Positions 33,507-41,544 are shown, counted from the first letter of the stretch. The stretch: 64,000 bases of DNA from Nocardia amamiensis (GCF_015477605.1 NZ_JADLQX010000019.1:85049-149048); one strand, 5' to 3'. Notes: generated from the sequence alone by a model not told the origin. Program-made: numbers and translations.

Positions 33507-33600
33507 CTCCCTCGCTGACCACGGCGCCGAGCAGAACGGCGGCGCGCTGCGGAAACCGTGCCGACCGAGTCTATCCTCCGGCCCACCGCCGCCTCGGCAC

Positions 33601-35100
33601 CTAGGAAACCGGTGCTACCCGGCGCTCGGCTGCGCTCGCCTCGACCACCAGGTAGTCGTCGAGATCGACCGTGCGCAACTGATGGGCGTACTGGGTGGCG
33701 AAGCCCGGATACATGGTCGCGTTGAAGCCGTCCTCGGTGAGGTACCAACTGCGGCAGCCCGAATTCCACGTGGTGGCGCCGAGCCTGCGCTGGATGGCCG
33801 CGTTGTAGCGGTCCTGCCGATCGCGCCGGACGTCGAGCAGCAGCAGATCCCGGTCCAGAATCGTGCCGATCGCGCTGACCAGGTAGTCGATCTGGGCTTC
33901 CATATAGACCAGCGCCGAGTTGTGCCCGGGTCCGGAATTGGGACCGAACGTCAGGAACAGGTTGGGATATCCGGAGACCGCGACGCTCTTGAATGCGTAG
34001 GCGCCGCGCGACCACTCATCCGCCAGAATTCGCCCGTCGAGCCCGGCCACCGGAATGGGTGTCCCGGTCTTGGATACGTCGAACCCGGTCGCGAACACAA
34101 TGCAATCAGCTTGGTGCTCAATGCCTTCCGCGGTGCGGACGCCCTGTTCGGAGATCCGGGCGATGGGCCAGGTGATCAGCTTGCAGTTGTCGCGCTGCAA
34201 CGCGGGGTAGTAGTCGTCGGTCATCAGCAGGCGCTTGCAGCCCGCCCGGAAGTCCGGAGTGAGCTGACGGCGCAGCCAGGGGTCCTTGACCTGCCTGCGC
34301 AGCTGCGCCTTGCCGACCAGCTCGACCGCCCTGGTCAGCGGCGTATTCCAGACCACGCCCAGCGCGACCGACTCGTGCCCGTAGTACCAGGCGCGCCGCG
34401 CCAGCTGCTCGGCGGCGGGCACCCGGCGGTAGAGCTCCTTCGTGAGGACGGTGGTGCGCCGGTTGATCCGCGGCAGCACCCAGCCGGGCGTGCGCTGGAA
34501 CACCTTCACCGAGGCCGCCTGCTCGACCAGCTCCGGAATGATCTGGACCGCGCTGGCCCCGGTGCCGATCACCGCGACCCGCTTGCCCGCGAAGTCGTAG
34601 TCGTGATCCCATCGGGCGCTGTGGATCTTGTGACCCTGGTAGGTCTCTATGCCGCGAATATCCGGGAAACCGGCGTTGGCCAGCGGTCCCGATGCCAGCA
34701 CCACCGTGCGCGCCACGATCGGGTGCGGGTATCCCTCCACGGCGATCTCCCACGCCCCGGCCTGCTCGTCGAACACGATGCCCGTGACGTTGTGCCGGAA
34801 GCGGATGTGCGGACCGAGCCGGAACTCGGCGACCATCGCCTCGATATAGCCGAGGATCTCGGCGCTGCCGGAATAGGTGTGCGACCAATCCGGATTCGGC
34901 GCGAAACTGTAGGAATACAGCCGCGACGGTATGTCGCACGCCGCGCCGGGATAGGTGTTGTCGCGCCAGGTTCCACCGACCGCGGCGCCGCGTTCGAAGA
35001 TCGCGAAATCGTGGATTCCGTGCTGCTTCAGGCGGATGGCGGTGCCGATCCCGGCGAACCCCGCGCCGATCACGGCTACGTCCAGGGTGTGCGTGCTCAT
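33601..35100 (-). CDS. Flavin monooxygenase, Baeyer-Villiger type (MymA-like)
   Basis: A 499-residue FAD/NADPH monooxygenase. FAD loop 'VAVIGAGFAGIG' at residues 8-19, NADPH loop 'VAVIGTGASAVQ' near 170, and between them the BVMO fingerprint as 'YQGHKIHSARW' (Y/F-x-G-x-x-x-H-x-x-x-W). It resembles M. tuberculosis MymA (Rv3083). ATG 35100 has AAGGGA 5 nt upstream; an ATG at 35115 overlapping the previous stop would add five residues. It is the fourth gene of an operon with an esterase, an SDR and a diiron protein. Confidence 0.88.
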   Translation of the reverse strand: MSTHTLDVAVIGAGFAGIGTAIRLKQHGIHDFAIFERGAAVGGTWRDNTYPGAACDIPSRLYSYSFAPNPDWSHTYSGSAEILGYIEAMVAEFRLGPHIRFRHNVTGIVFDEQAGAWEIAVEGYPHPIVARTVVLASGPLANAGFPDIRGIETYQGHKIHSARWDHDYDFAGKRVAVIGTGASAVQIIPELVEQAASVKVFQRTPGWVLPRINRRTTVLTKELYRRVPAAEQLARRAWYYGHESVALGVVWNTPLTRAVELVGKAQLRRQVKDPWLRRQLTPDFRAGCKRLLMTDDYYPALQRDNCKLITWPIARISEQGVRTAEGIEHQADCIVFATGFDVSKTGTPIPVAGLDGRILADEWSRGAYAFKSVAVSGYPNLFLTFGPNSGPGHNSALVYMEAQIDYLVSAIGTILDRDLLLLDVRRDRQDRYNAAIQRRLGATTWNSGCRSWYLTEDGFNATMYPGFATQYAHQLRTVDLDDYLVVEASAAERRVAPVS

Positions 35101-35111
35101 CGGTTCCCTTG

Positions 35112-36038
35112 TCATGCGGCGGGCTCGTAGGTCAGTTCCTTCGACCAGGTGGGGTCCTTGCGCAACATGGCCTTCGGCACCAAGCCGGTGATCTTCACCA
35201 GCGCGTCGGCCACCAGGTGGTAGGGGTGGTCGCGGTTGATCACCCAGCCCCCGTGCATCTTGACGATCTGGTACATCGGGAGCCTGCGCGCGAATTCGCT
35301 GCGCTCGCCCACGTTCGCGTACCGCTTCAGCGCGCCGTAGAGCTTCTCCTCGTCGACGCCCATCGCGACGATGTTGTCGCGCATCTTGTTCAGCAGCGGC
35401 ACGTAGCTGAGCACGCCGATGATCAGCGACGGCTTGGCCCAGCCGCCGACCAGGTCGATGAGCAACTTGCGCGTCTGCGCGTGCCCGAGCAGATCCATCA
35501 CCGCGAAATCGACGGCCAGATGCCGTGATTCGTCGGAGTTGATCTTCTTGAACGCCTCCTGGCAGACCGGGTCCTCGATCTCGTCCATGACGAATTTGAT
35601 CAGCGCCCCGTCCAGCGCCACCTCCAGCATCGGGATCACCGTGCCGAGAAACGACAGCGACATGTCGTCGGAGTACTTGTCCAGGAAGTCGATCACCAGC
35701 TTGACGTTCACGTTCGGCTGCGGGATCTCGTCACCGTCGAGCATGCCCCACCGGCGCATCAGCGCCAGCTCGGCGTTGGCGTGCTTCTGCTCCTCGGCGT
35801 GGAAGTAGCGGTAGATCTCGCGCAACGTTTCGTTCGGCGCCTTCTTGGCCATCGCCGCGAAGCCGCGCGCGCCGACGTTCTCGATCCACATCAGGTCCGC
35901 CATGAACGGCTTCAGCTTGGCGTGCAGCTCGGGCGTGATCGTCTCGGCGCCGGGTGCGTCCCAGTCGATGTCGGCCAGCGCCCACTGGCGGTCCTTGATC
36001 TTGCGGAGCATGTCGTCGAAGTCCATCGTGATGGCCAT
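35112..36038 (-). CDS. Ferritin-like diiron protein
   Basis: A 308-residue helical protein with two iron-ligand motifs, 'FHAEEQKHANAEL' (E-E-x-x-H) and 'NSDESRHLAVD' (D-E-x-x-H), as in ferritin-like oxygenases. It could hydroxylate or desaturate an acyl or aromatic substrate. It lies between the SDR (TGA-C-ATG junction) and the monooxygenase (ATGA overlap), so the genes are tightly coupled. The M. tuberculosis mymA operon lacks this gene. Confidence 0.75.
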   Translation of the reverse strand: MAITMDFDDMLRKIKDRQWALADIDWDAPGAETITPELHAKLKPFMADLMWIENVGARGFAAMAKKAPNETLREIYRYFHAEEQKHANAELALMRRWGMLDGDEIPQPNVNVKLVIDFLDKYSDDMSLSFLGTVIPMLEVALDGALIKFVMDEIEDPVCQEAFKKINSDESRHLAVDFAVMDLLGHAQTRKLLIDLVGGWAKPSLIIGVLSYVPLLNKMRDNIVAMGVDEEKLYGALKRYANVGERSEFARRLPMYQIVKMHGGWVINRDHPYHLVADALVKITGLVPKAMLRKDPTWSKELTYEPAA

Positions 36039-36039
36039 G

Positions 36040-36942
36040 TCAGACTCCTGTCTTGTCGGTGACCGGCATGCCGCCGGTGGTGGTCGAGTCGTCCTGGGGC
36101 AATAGCCGATCCAGCAGCCCGAGGACGTAGGTGTACCGGGCGGGGAAGTGCCGCTTGAGCAGCCAGACGACGCGTGCGTCCAGCTGGGGCAGGACGTAGA
36201 GCTGCCCGCGATCGTGCGCGTCCAGCGCCGTGCGGGCGACGCGCTCGGGGGAGAAGCCGGTCCAGCGCATCAGGAAGTCGGCAAGCTGCGCCGACTCCTT
36301 GGTGATCCGGCCGTCGCGCGCGACGTTCGTCCGCACGAACGTCGGGCACAGGACGGTGACCGCGACGCCGGTGCCGTGCAGTTCGGCGGCCATGGTCTCC
36401 GAGAGCGACAGCACGCCCGCCTTCGACACGTTGTAGGCGGCCATCGAGGGCGCCGCGGCGAATCCGGCGGCCGAAGCGACGTTGATGATGCCGCCGCGCC
36501 CGGTGGCGCGCAGCCGGGGCGCGAAGACCTCGCAGCCGTGCACGACGCCCCACAGATTGATGTCCAGCGCCCACTGCCAGTTGTCGAATCCGATGCGGCC
36601 CACTGGTTTTCCGCCGATGCCTACGCCCGCGTTGTTGATCACCAAGCTGACCGGGCGCTCGAAAAGCGTGTCGGCGAAGCGGGCGAGCAGCTCGACGTCC
36701 TCGCGGCGCGCCACGTCGCACCGGAAGGCGTGCGCGGCGCCGGGGTGGTCGCGCTCGATCAGGGCGACCGTCCCGTCGGCGCGGGTCTCGTCGATGTCGG
36801 CGCAGATCACCTGGCCTCCGCGGGCCGCGATCTCCAGCGCGAACGCCCGGCCGATGCCGCTGCCCGCGCCGGTGACCACGGCTCGCGCCCCGTGCGTGCG
36901 GCCGGGTCTGCCCAGGCCCGCCAATCGATCCAGTCCGAACAT
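36040..36942 (-). CDS. Short-chain dehydrogenase/reductase
   Basis: A 300-residue SDR. Cofactor loop 'VVTGAGSGIGRAFALEIAARGG' (residues about 22-43), 'NNAGVGIGG', and a catalytic Ser with Y-x-x-x-K in 'AAYNVSKAG'. The aspartate after strand 2 ('CADIDETRA') suggests NAD(H). The C-terminal extension is long, as in Rv3085-type enzymes. It starts 1 nt after the esterase stop. Confidence 0.88.
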   Translation of the reverse strand: MFGLDRLAGLGRPGRTHGARAVVTGAGSGIGRAFALEIAARGGQVICADIDETRADGTVALIERDHPGAAHAFRCDVARREDVELLARFADTLFERPVSLVINNAGVGIGGKPVGRIGFDNWQWALDINLWGVVHGCEVFAPRLRATGRGGIINVASAAGFAAAPSMAAYNVSKAGVLSLSETMAAELHGTGVAVTVLCPTFVRTNVARDGRITKESAQLADFLMRWTGFSPERVARTALDAHDRGQLYVLPQLDARVVWLLKRHFPARYTYVLGLLDRLLPQDDSTTTGGMPVTDKTGV

Positions 36943-36943
36943 C

Positions 36944-37927
36944 TCAACTCACCTTCTCCGTGGAGGTCGCCATCAGTGCCGCGCGCAGGAAGTCGGCGGC
37001 GCGGGCGAGGGCGTGGTCGGCCTCGGGCACCACCATCGGCAGGGCCTGGAAGACGTGCAGCTGGCCGGGCCAGGTCTCCAGGTCGCAGCGACCGCCGGCA
37101 CGACGGACCATGGCGCACAGCGCTCGCGCGTCGGCGCGGAGCATCTCGGTGCCGCCGACTTGCACCAGGATCGGTGGCAGTGCCATGCCGTGCGGGATCG
37201 CCAGCCGCAGGCGTGGTGCGTCGGCGGGCTGGCCGCTGGTATAGGACGCGGGCAGCCGCTTCGCCGCGGCGGCGGAGATCAGCGGGTCCGTGCCGAGGCG
37301 CTCTTGTTCGGCAGCCGTACCAAGCGTGAGGTCGAGTAATGGGGAGAACATCGCGACCGCGGCGGGTTGCGGCCTGCCGTGGCGGCCGTTCTCGACCAGC
37401 AGGTCCAGCGCGAGATGCCCGCCCGCGGAATCGCAGGCGATCACCACGTCTTCCGCGGCGATGCCCCGGCCGAGCAACCAGCGGTAGCCTGCCTCGACGT
37501 CGTCGGCCGCGGCGGGGAACCGGTGCTCGGGCGCGAGCCGGTAGTCGCTGAGAAAGACCGGGAGGCCGGTCTGCTTCGACAGCCGGGCCGCGAGACCACG
37601 GTGCGTGCGGGCCGAGCAGATCACGTAGCCACTGCCGTGGATGTAGTAGATCGCCTGCGAGCCGAAGGGCACACCGGCCGCTCGGACCCATTCCCCCCGA
37701 ATCGTTCCGGACCGGATCTGCGTGACAGAAGTACCCGGCGGAACGGGACCGCCGAGCGCCATCATCGTGGCGATGAGCTTGCGGGCGAACCAGACGCCCG
37801 CGGCGTTCATCGGAATTGCGCAGTTCAGCGGACGCAAACCGATACGAGCCGCGGCCGCGGCCACGGTGGCGCGCGGGGAGGGCGCGGCGGGAACGCCGGG
37901 AGCCGCGGTCCTCGTTGACCTTGTCAT
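36944..37927 (-). CDS. Alpha/beta hydrolase (esterase, LipR-like)
   Basis: A 327-residue hormone-sensitive-lipase-type esterase. Oxyanion motif as 'YYIHGSGYVIC' (HGSG in place of HGGG), nucleophile elbow 'IACDSAGGHLA', and a late 'DPLISAAAAKRL' with the catalytic Asp region. First gene of the esterase-SDR-diiron-monooxygenase operon. ATG 37927 is preferred: the promoter elements at 37937-37965 place the transcript start close to it, and the in-frame extension upstream would begin inside the operator. Confidence 0.85.
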   Translation of the reverse strand: MTRSTRTAAPGVPAAPSPRATVAAAAARIGLRPLNCAIPMNAAGVWFARKLIATMMALGGPVPPGTSVTQIRSGTIRGEWVRAAGVPFGSQAIYYIHGSGYVICSARTHRGLAARLSKQTGLPVFLSDYRLAPEHRFPAAADDVEAGYRWLLGRGIAAEDVVIACDSAGGHLALDLLVENGRHGRPQPAAVAMFSPLLDLTLGTAAEQERLGTDPLISAAAAKRLPASYTSGQPADAPRLRLAIPHGMALPPILVQVGGTEMLRADARALCAMVRRAGGRCDLETWPGQLHVFQALPMVVPEADHALARAADFLRAALMATSTEKVS

Positions 37928-37946
37928 GCGTTCAGAATCAGTCACA

Positions 37947-37972
37947 AATGTGCCATTTGTCAATGGCACATT
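37947..37972. promoter_or_regulatory. Operator AATGTGCCATT-N4-AATGGCACATT
   Basis: Perfect 11-bp arms (37947-37957 and 37962-37972) with spacer TGTC, 20 bp upstream of the esterase start. On the minus strand the spacer and arm contain TTGACA, a consensus -35, and TGATTC 17 bp further could be the -10. A bound protein would control the whole operon. Confidence 0.75.
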
Positions 37973-37978
37973 CATAGA

Positions 37979-38289
37979 AGGCTGATCTATGCACGCTGAT
38001 GACGCATACGTTCGCGCGTGCGCTGGGGACGGATACGCAGGTGCGTATCCGATATCCGCGCTGGTAGCAGCTTCACTGTCTGGTCCGGCGCGGGTAGGGG
38101 TGCGCGGTGGCGCGTGAACCCGCCCGTCTTGTCATGACGTCGGGCGCACCGGAAATCGAGCGGAACCTGGCGTTCCGTAACCGGCTGCTCACCCACGACG
38201 ACCGGGCGTGCTACGTGCGGACGCTGGTAACTGGAATTCGTCCAGCACGCCGGCGAACGTGGGCGCCTGCGACCCGGGCCTGTTCCTGC
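37979..38289. other. Spacer, possible gene remnant
   Basis: About 310 bp between the operator region and the hydroxyacid dehydrogenase stop. A plus-strand frame from 38107 reads like protein for about 45 codons and then degenerates into Arg/Pro-rich sequence. It may be a fragment of a lost gene, but no family is recognisable. Confidence 0.35.
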
Positions 38290-39240
38290 TCAGTACCCGC
38301 GATCGCGATCGATCGGCGCCAGCAGCGGGCGTCCCGTGACGAAGCGCTGGACGTTGGCTTCGACGTGATCGGCGAATGCCGCCAACCGCAGCTGCGGAGG
38401 ATTCGAATCATGCGGCGTGACAATGGAATTCGGCAGCACCCAGAGCGGATGGCCGTCCGGCAGCGGTTCGGGATCGGTGACGTCCAGCCCGGCGCCGCCG
38501 ATCGCGCCCGAGGCCAGGGCGGCCACCAGCGCGTCGGTGTCGATCAGGCTGCCGCGGGCGACGTTGACGATCCAGGATGACGGCTTTAGCCGGGCGAGTT
38601 CGTCCGCGCCGAGAAGATGCCTGGTGGCCGGCGTGGCGGGCGCGGCGATGACCACGTGATCGGTACGCGGCCAGATCCGGCCGACATGGTCGGCGGAAAT
38701 CGTCTCGACGGTGTCCGGAATGCCGGGGCCGGTGACCGGGCGACCGCTGCGGTTCACCGCGATGATGTGCGCGCCGAGCGGAATCAGCATCGGAATCAGC
38801 GCGCGCCCGATGCCGCCCGCGCCGACGATGGTCACCGTCTTGCCGCGCAACGTACCGACGTGCGGGAAGAAGTCCTGTTGACGCCAGCCCGACGCGCGCA
38901 GGTGCTCCGGCAGATAGCGGACACCGGCGAGCAGCAGCATGAGCGCGTGCTCGGCCACGCTGGCCGCGAAAGCGCCTGCGGCGGAAGTGAATCGGATGTG
39001 CGGATGCTTGGCGAAGATGCCGGCGGTGAACCAGTCCTCGATACCGGCGGCCGACAGCTGCACCCATTCCAGGGATGCGGGTAGCTCGTCCGGGAACTCG
39101 CCGGGTCCGCCCACCCAGATCAGCCCGCGCGCCTCGTCGAGGTCGGAGATCGCGGCGCCCGCCTCCAGTACCGCCTTCTCCACCAGCGTGGGTGGAGGGT
39201 CCGTCGGCCCGATGGCGATCGGTACTGCCGGTCCGCTCAC
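38290..39240 (-). CDS. D-isomer-specific 2-hydroxyacid dehydrogenase
   Basis: A 316-residue NAD(P)-dependent dehydrogenase. The dinucleotide loop 'VTIVGAGGIGRALIPMLIPLG' lies at residues about 134-155, the catalytic Arg region in 'IVNVARGSLIDTDALVAAL', the Glu in 'LDVTDPEPLP', and the catalytic His in 'IVTPHDSNP'. The substrate is unknown. The GTG start overlaps the stop of a 27-aa leader frame (GTGA) and has no ribosome site of its own; the perfect ribosome site is in front of the leader. Confidence 0.9.
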   Translation of the reverse strand: MSGPAVPIAIGPTDPPPTLVEKAVLEAGAAISDLDEARGLIWVGGPGEFPDELPASLEWVQLSAAGIEDWFTAGIFAKHPHIRFTSAAGAFAASVAEHALMLLLAGVRYLPEHLRASGWRQQDFFPHVGTLRGKTVTIVGAGGIGRALIPMLIPLGAHIIAVNRSGRPVTGPGIPDTVETISADHVGRIWPRTDHVVIAAPATPATRHLLGADELARLKPSSWIVNVARGSLIDTDALVAALASGAIGGAGLDVTDPEPLPDGHPLWVLPNSIVTPHDSNPPQLRLAAFADHVEANVQRFVTGRPLLAPIDRDRGY

Positions 39241-39320
39241 GACTGCGCCTCGCCGGCGCTCGGCTCCGTCGTGCGCGGGGCCGCACTGTGTCCTCGGTTC
39301 GCTCGCTGACGCTCGCTCAT
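39237..39320 (-). CDS. 27-aa repeat-derived leader peptide (MSERQR...SAGEAQS)
   Basis: ATG 39320 is preceded by AAGGAGGT (39327-39334) at 6 nt, the best ribosome site in this region. Its TGA overlaps the dehydrogenase GTG as GTGA. The peptide is nearly the same as the one at 59786 (MSERQR, SAR/SAAPR, TT.PSAGEA.S), so the sequence is a dispersed element. Translation is very likely. Its role is probably to bring ribosomes to the downstream start. Confidence 0.6.
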   Translation of the reverse strand: MSERQRANRGHSAAPRTTEPSAGEAQS

Positions 39321-39442
39321 GAATAGACCTCCTTCAGTCCAGTACGACGTGGTCGCGCGGGGACGAACGGCGGTCGGACTCGCCGCTGCGACCGTAGCAC
39401 CGCCGCGCGGACGGTGGCGTGGGGTGTCCGTCCAACGCGGCG

Positions 39443-40417
39443 CTAGTCCTCGTCTCGATCTGTTTGCTCGTCCAACTCCGCGTCCACCTTGTCCCGGTCC
39501 GCCCACTCCAGCAGCCGATCCAGGTGGAACACCGCGTCGTCGATGCCCGCGTGCAGGTCGCCGAGCTCGGCGAAGCGGGCGGGGACGGTGGAGATGGTGA
39601 AGTCGCGCGGATCGATGTCGGGGATCTCCTCCCAGCGCACCGGGGTGGAGACCGTGGCGGCGGGGTTGCCGCGCACCGAGTAGGCGGCGGCGATCGTGTG
39701 GTCGCGGGCGTTCTGGTTGTAGTCGACGAAGAGCATTGCCGGGTCGCGGTCGCGACGCCACCACGTGGTGGTCACGTCATCCGGTGCGCGGCGTTCCACC
39801 TCGTGGGCGAAGGCGAGCGCCGCCCGCCGCACCTCTTGGAATCCCCAGTTCGGCGCGATCCGGACATACACGTGCAGTCCCTTGCCGCCGGAGGTCTTCG
39901 GCCAGCCGACGGCGCCGAGCTCGTCGAGCAGTTCGTGTACGACGCCCGCCACGCGCTGCACCCGCGGCCACGGGCAGTGCGGCATCGGGTCGAGGTCGAT
40001 GCGCCACTCGTCGGGACGCTCGGTGTCGGCGGCACGGGAGTTCCACGGATGGAACTCGACGGTCGACATCTGCACCGCCCAGATGACATCCGCGAGTTTC
40101 TCGACGCAGAGTTCGTCGGCATGCCTGCCGTAGCGCGGGAAATACACGCGCACAGTAGGAATCCAGTCCGGCGCGCCCGCGGGCAACCGCTTCTGATGCA
40201 CCTTGTCACCGGCCAGTCCCTTCGGAAACCGGTGCAGCATGCAGGGCCGGTCGCGCAGCGCGTTGACGATGCCGTCCCCGACGCTCAGGTAGTACTGCAC
40301 CAAGTCGAGCTTGGTCGCGCCGGATTCCGGGAAGTAGACCCGGTCCGGGTTGGAGATGCGAATCGTGTGTTCGCCGACCTCGAGTTCGATTGCCGGCGCA
40401 GCGGATTTGCGGGCCAC
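39443..40417 (-). CDS. Stand-alone LigD-type DNA polymerase/primase (PolDom)
   Basis: A 324-residue archaeo-eukaryotic primase-like polymerase as found in bacterial LigD and its stand-alone mycobacterial relatives (Rv3730c type). 'ISNPDRVYFPESGATKLDLVQYY' opens the domain, 'RIDLDPMPHC' holds the catalytic D-x-D, and 'KTSGGKGLHVYVRI' the nucleotide-binding His. No ligase, nuclease or Ku gene is adjacent. Likely roles are gap filling or lesion-tolerant synthesis. The C-terminal 15 residues are acidic. Confidence 0.88.
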   Translation of the reverse strand: MARKSAAPAIELEVGEHTIRISNPDRVYFPESGATKLDLVQYYLSVGDGIVNALRDRPCMLHRFPKGLAGDKVHQKRLPAGAPDWIPTVRVYFPRYGRHADELCVEKLADVIWAVQMSTVEFHPWNSRAADTERPDEWRIDLDPMPHCPWPRVQRVAGVVHELLDELGAVGWPKTSGGKGLHVYVRIAPNWGFQEVRRAALAFAHEVERRAPDDVTTTWWRRDRDPAMLFVDYNQNARDHTIAAAYSVRGNPAATVSTPVRWEEIPDIDPRDFTISTVPARFAELGDLHAGIDDAVFHLDRLLEWADRDKVDAELDEQTDRDED

Positions 40418-40874
40418 ATGTCGACCTTAACGGGCGCAGCCTATGTAGTCCGATTCACAGCGCGCGCCGGCCAAGTGGCGGGCAGACCCGTATCCCGCGC
40501 CGCCGAATGGACTGGACGGAAGGTGGCAACTCCGGTTCCAGCTCGCCGAGCTACCGGCTTCGTGGCCCGGCGCGGGCGGAGACAGGGACAGCCGCGTAAC
40601 GGTGCAGCCGGAAGGAAGTCCATCGGAACGACGAGCCAGGTGGAACTGCGCCTGCACCGCCATCGACTACAAATGCTGCAGCGTGCTCACGGACGGGTCG
40701 GCGGCCAGGTAGTCCGACCAGGACTGTGCCAGATACCAGTTCTGGTAGTACAGCGACGACGCCAGCGTTTGCGCGGCGATCTCGGGCCCAGGCGTGGCAG
40801 TTCGTGCGGTGGAGTGAAGGCGATACCGCGTACGACCAATGCGGCGAACCGGGCATGGTTGTTGCACCGTTCTG
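40418..40874. other. Non-coding spacer holding a pseudogene fragment
   Basis: About 460 bp between the polymerase gene and the antitoxin promoter. Apart from the acyltransferase fragment at 40628-40790 I see no gene. Confidence 0.5.
40628..40790 (-). pseudogene. Fragment of an acyltransferase-3 (OafA/YrhL-like) gene
   Basis: On the minus strand, 'LASSLYYQNWYLAQSWSDYLAAD' and then 'STLQHL' match the first-loop signature of acyltransferase-3 proteins (Y-x-x-N-W-x-L ... D-Y-L-A-A-D ... Q-H-F-W-S-L-S-x-E-E-Q-F). The expected Trp codon is TAG (40667-40669), and the frame continues past it as 'SMAVQAQFHLA'. Only about 55 codons of a 350-650 codon gene remain, with at least one stop. Confidence 0.65.
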
Positions 40875-40884
40875 GTATGCATAC
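40875..40884. promoter_or_regulatory. Palindrome GTATGCATAC at the antitoxin start
   Basis: A perfect 10-bp palindrome immediately before the preferred ATG (40889) and overlapping an alternative ATG (40877). A GGTAT half-site follows. Autorepression by the antitoxin is the likely use. Confidence 0.4.
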
Positions 40885-40888
40885 GGGT

Positions 40889-41128
40889 ATGAGCAAGGCG
40901 ACGCGCGTGACCGTCACGTTGGATCCGCAGGTGGCGGAGTGGGTCAGGGAGGCCGCCGATCGCCAGAACCGCAGCCTGTCCTCGGTGATCAATGCCGCGG
41001 TACGCACCACGATCGTGCACGACAGTCTGACCTCGCTGATCATCGACGAGGAGGCCGAGCTGGCCGCCGCGTACGACGACGTGACGCTCACCCAGGCCGC
41101 CGAAGACGACGCCAGCGGCGCGGCATGA
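40889..41128 (+). CDS. Antitoxin of a MazF-like module
   Basis: A 79-residue protein. 'RVTVTLDPQVAEWVREAADRQNRSLSSVINAAVRTTI' is a ribbon-helix-helix fold, followed by an acidic tail that would wrap the toxin. An ATG at 40877 would add four residues but overlaps the palindrome. The toxin gene follows 58 bp later with a linker frame between. Confidence 0.75.
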   Translation: MSKATRVTVTLDPQVAEWVREAADRQNRSLSSVINAAVRTTIVHDSLTSLIIDEEAELAAAYDDVTLTQAAEDDASGAA

Positions 41129-41190
41129 GCGCGCGGCCCAGCTTCCGTAACCAGGGAGGGCGCGCTCACGCCGAGGACGACAGAGCATGA
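41125..41190 (+). CDS. 21-aa linker frame between antitoxin and toxin
   Basis: The ATG overlaps the antitoxin stop (ATGA, 41125-41128) and the TGA overlaps the toxin start (ATGA, 41187-41190). If used, it makes the toxin dependent on two rounds of stop-start coupling and so keeps it below the antitoxin. Coding status is unproven. Confidence 0.35.
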   Translation: MSARPSFRNQGGRAHAEDDRA

Positions 41191-41495
41191 GGCGCGGCGA
41201 AATCTGGCGTTACGCCCCGACACTCAGCGACGGCACGCCGTTCCCGCGGCGCATGACGGTCGTGCTGGTGTCCGATTCGGCGGTGATCACCTCGCGCTAC
41301 CCCTGGCTGCACGTCATCCCCTTGCGCGACGCCGACCCGGGTCACGTGCTGGCCACCAAGACCGAGCACGGCTGGGCCGATACCCTCGAACTGCACCGCG
41401 CCTACCGTCCCTGGCTCAGCGAATACCTCGACGTGCTGACACCGTCCGAGACGGAATCCCTCGACGCACGACTGCGGGCGACCCTCAGCCTCTGA
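41187..41495 (+). CDS. MazF/PemK-like endoribonuclease toxin
   Basis: A 102-residue protein beginning 'MRRGEIWRY', the typical start of MazF/PemK toxins, with 'RRMTVVLVSDSAV' as the second strand pair and a C-terminal helix ('SETESLDARLRATL'). MazF toxins cleave mRNA at short sequences and are held inactive by the antitoxin. The conserved Thr/Ser after the R-P/R-R segment is Ser here. The toxin seems intact. Confidence 0.75.
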   Translation: MRRGEIWRYAPTLSDGTPFPRRMTVVLVSDSAVITSRYPWLHVIPLRDADPGHVLATKTEHGWADTLELHRAYRPWLSEYLDVLTPSETESLDARLRATLSL

Positions 41496-41544
41496 TCGCA
41501 CAGGCCGGTGGACGGGTTAGGCCGCACCCCGCATCCCTACTGCC

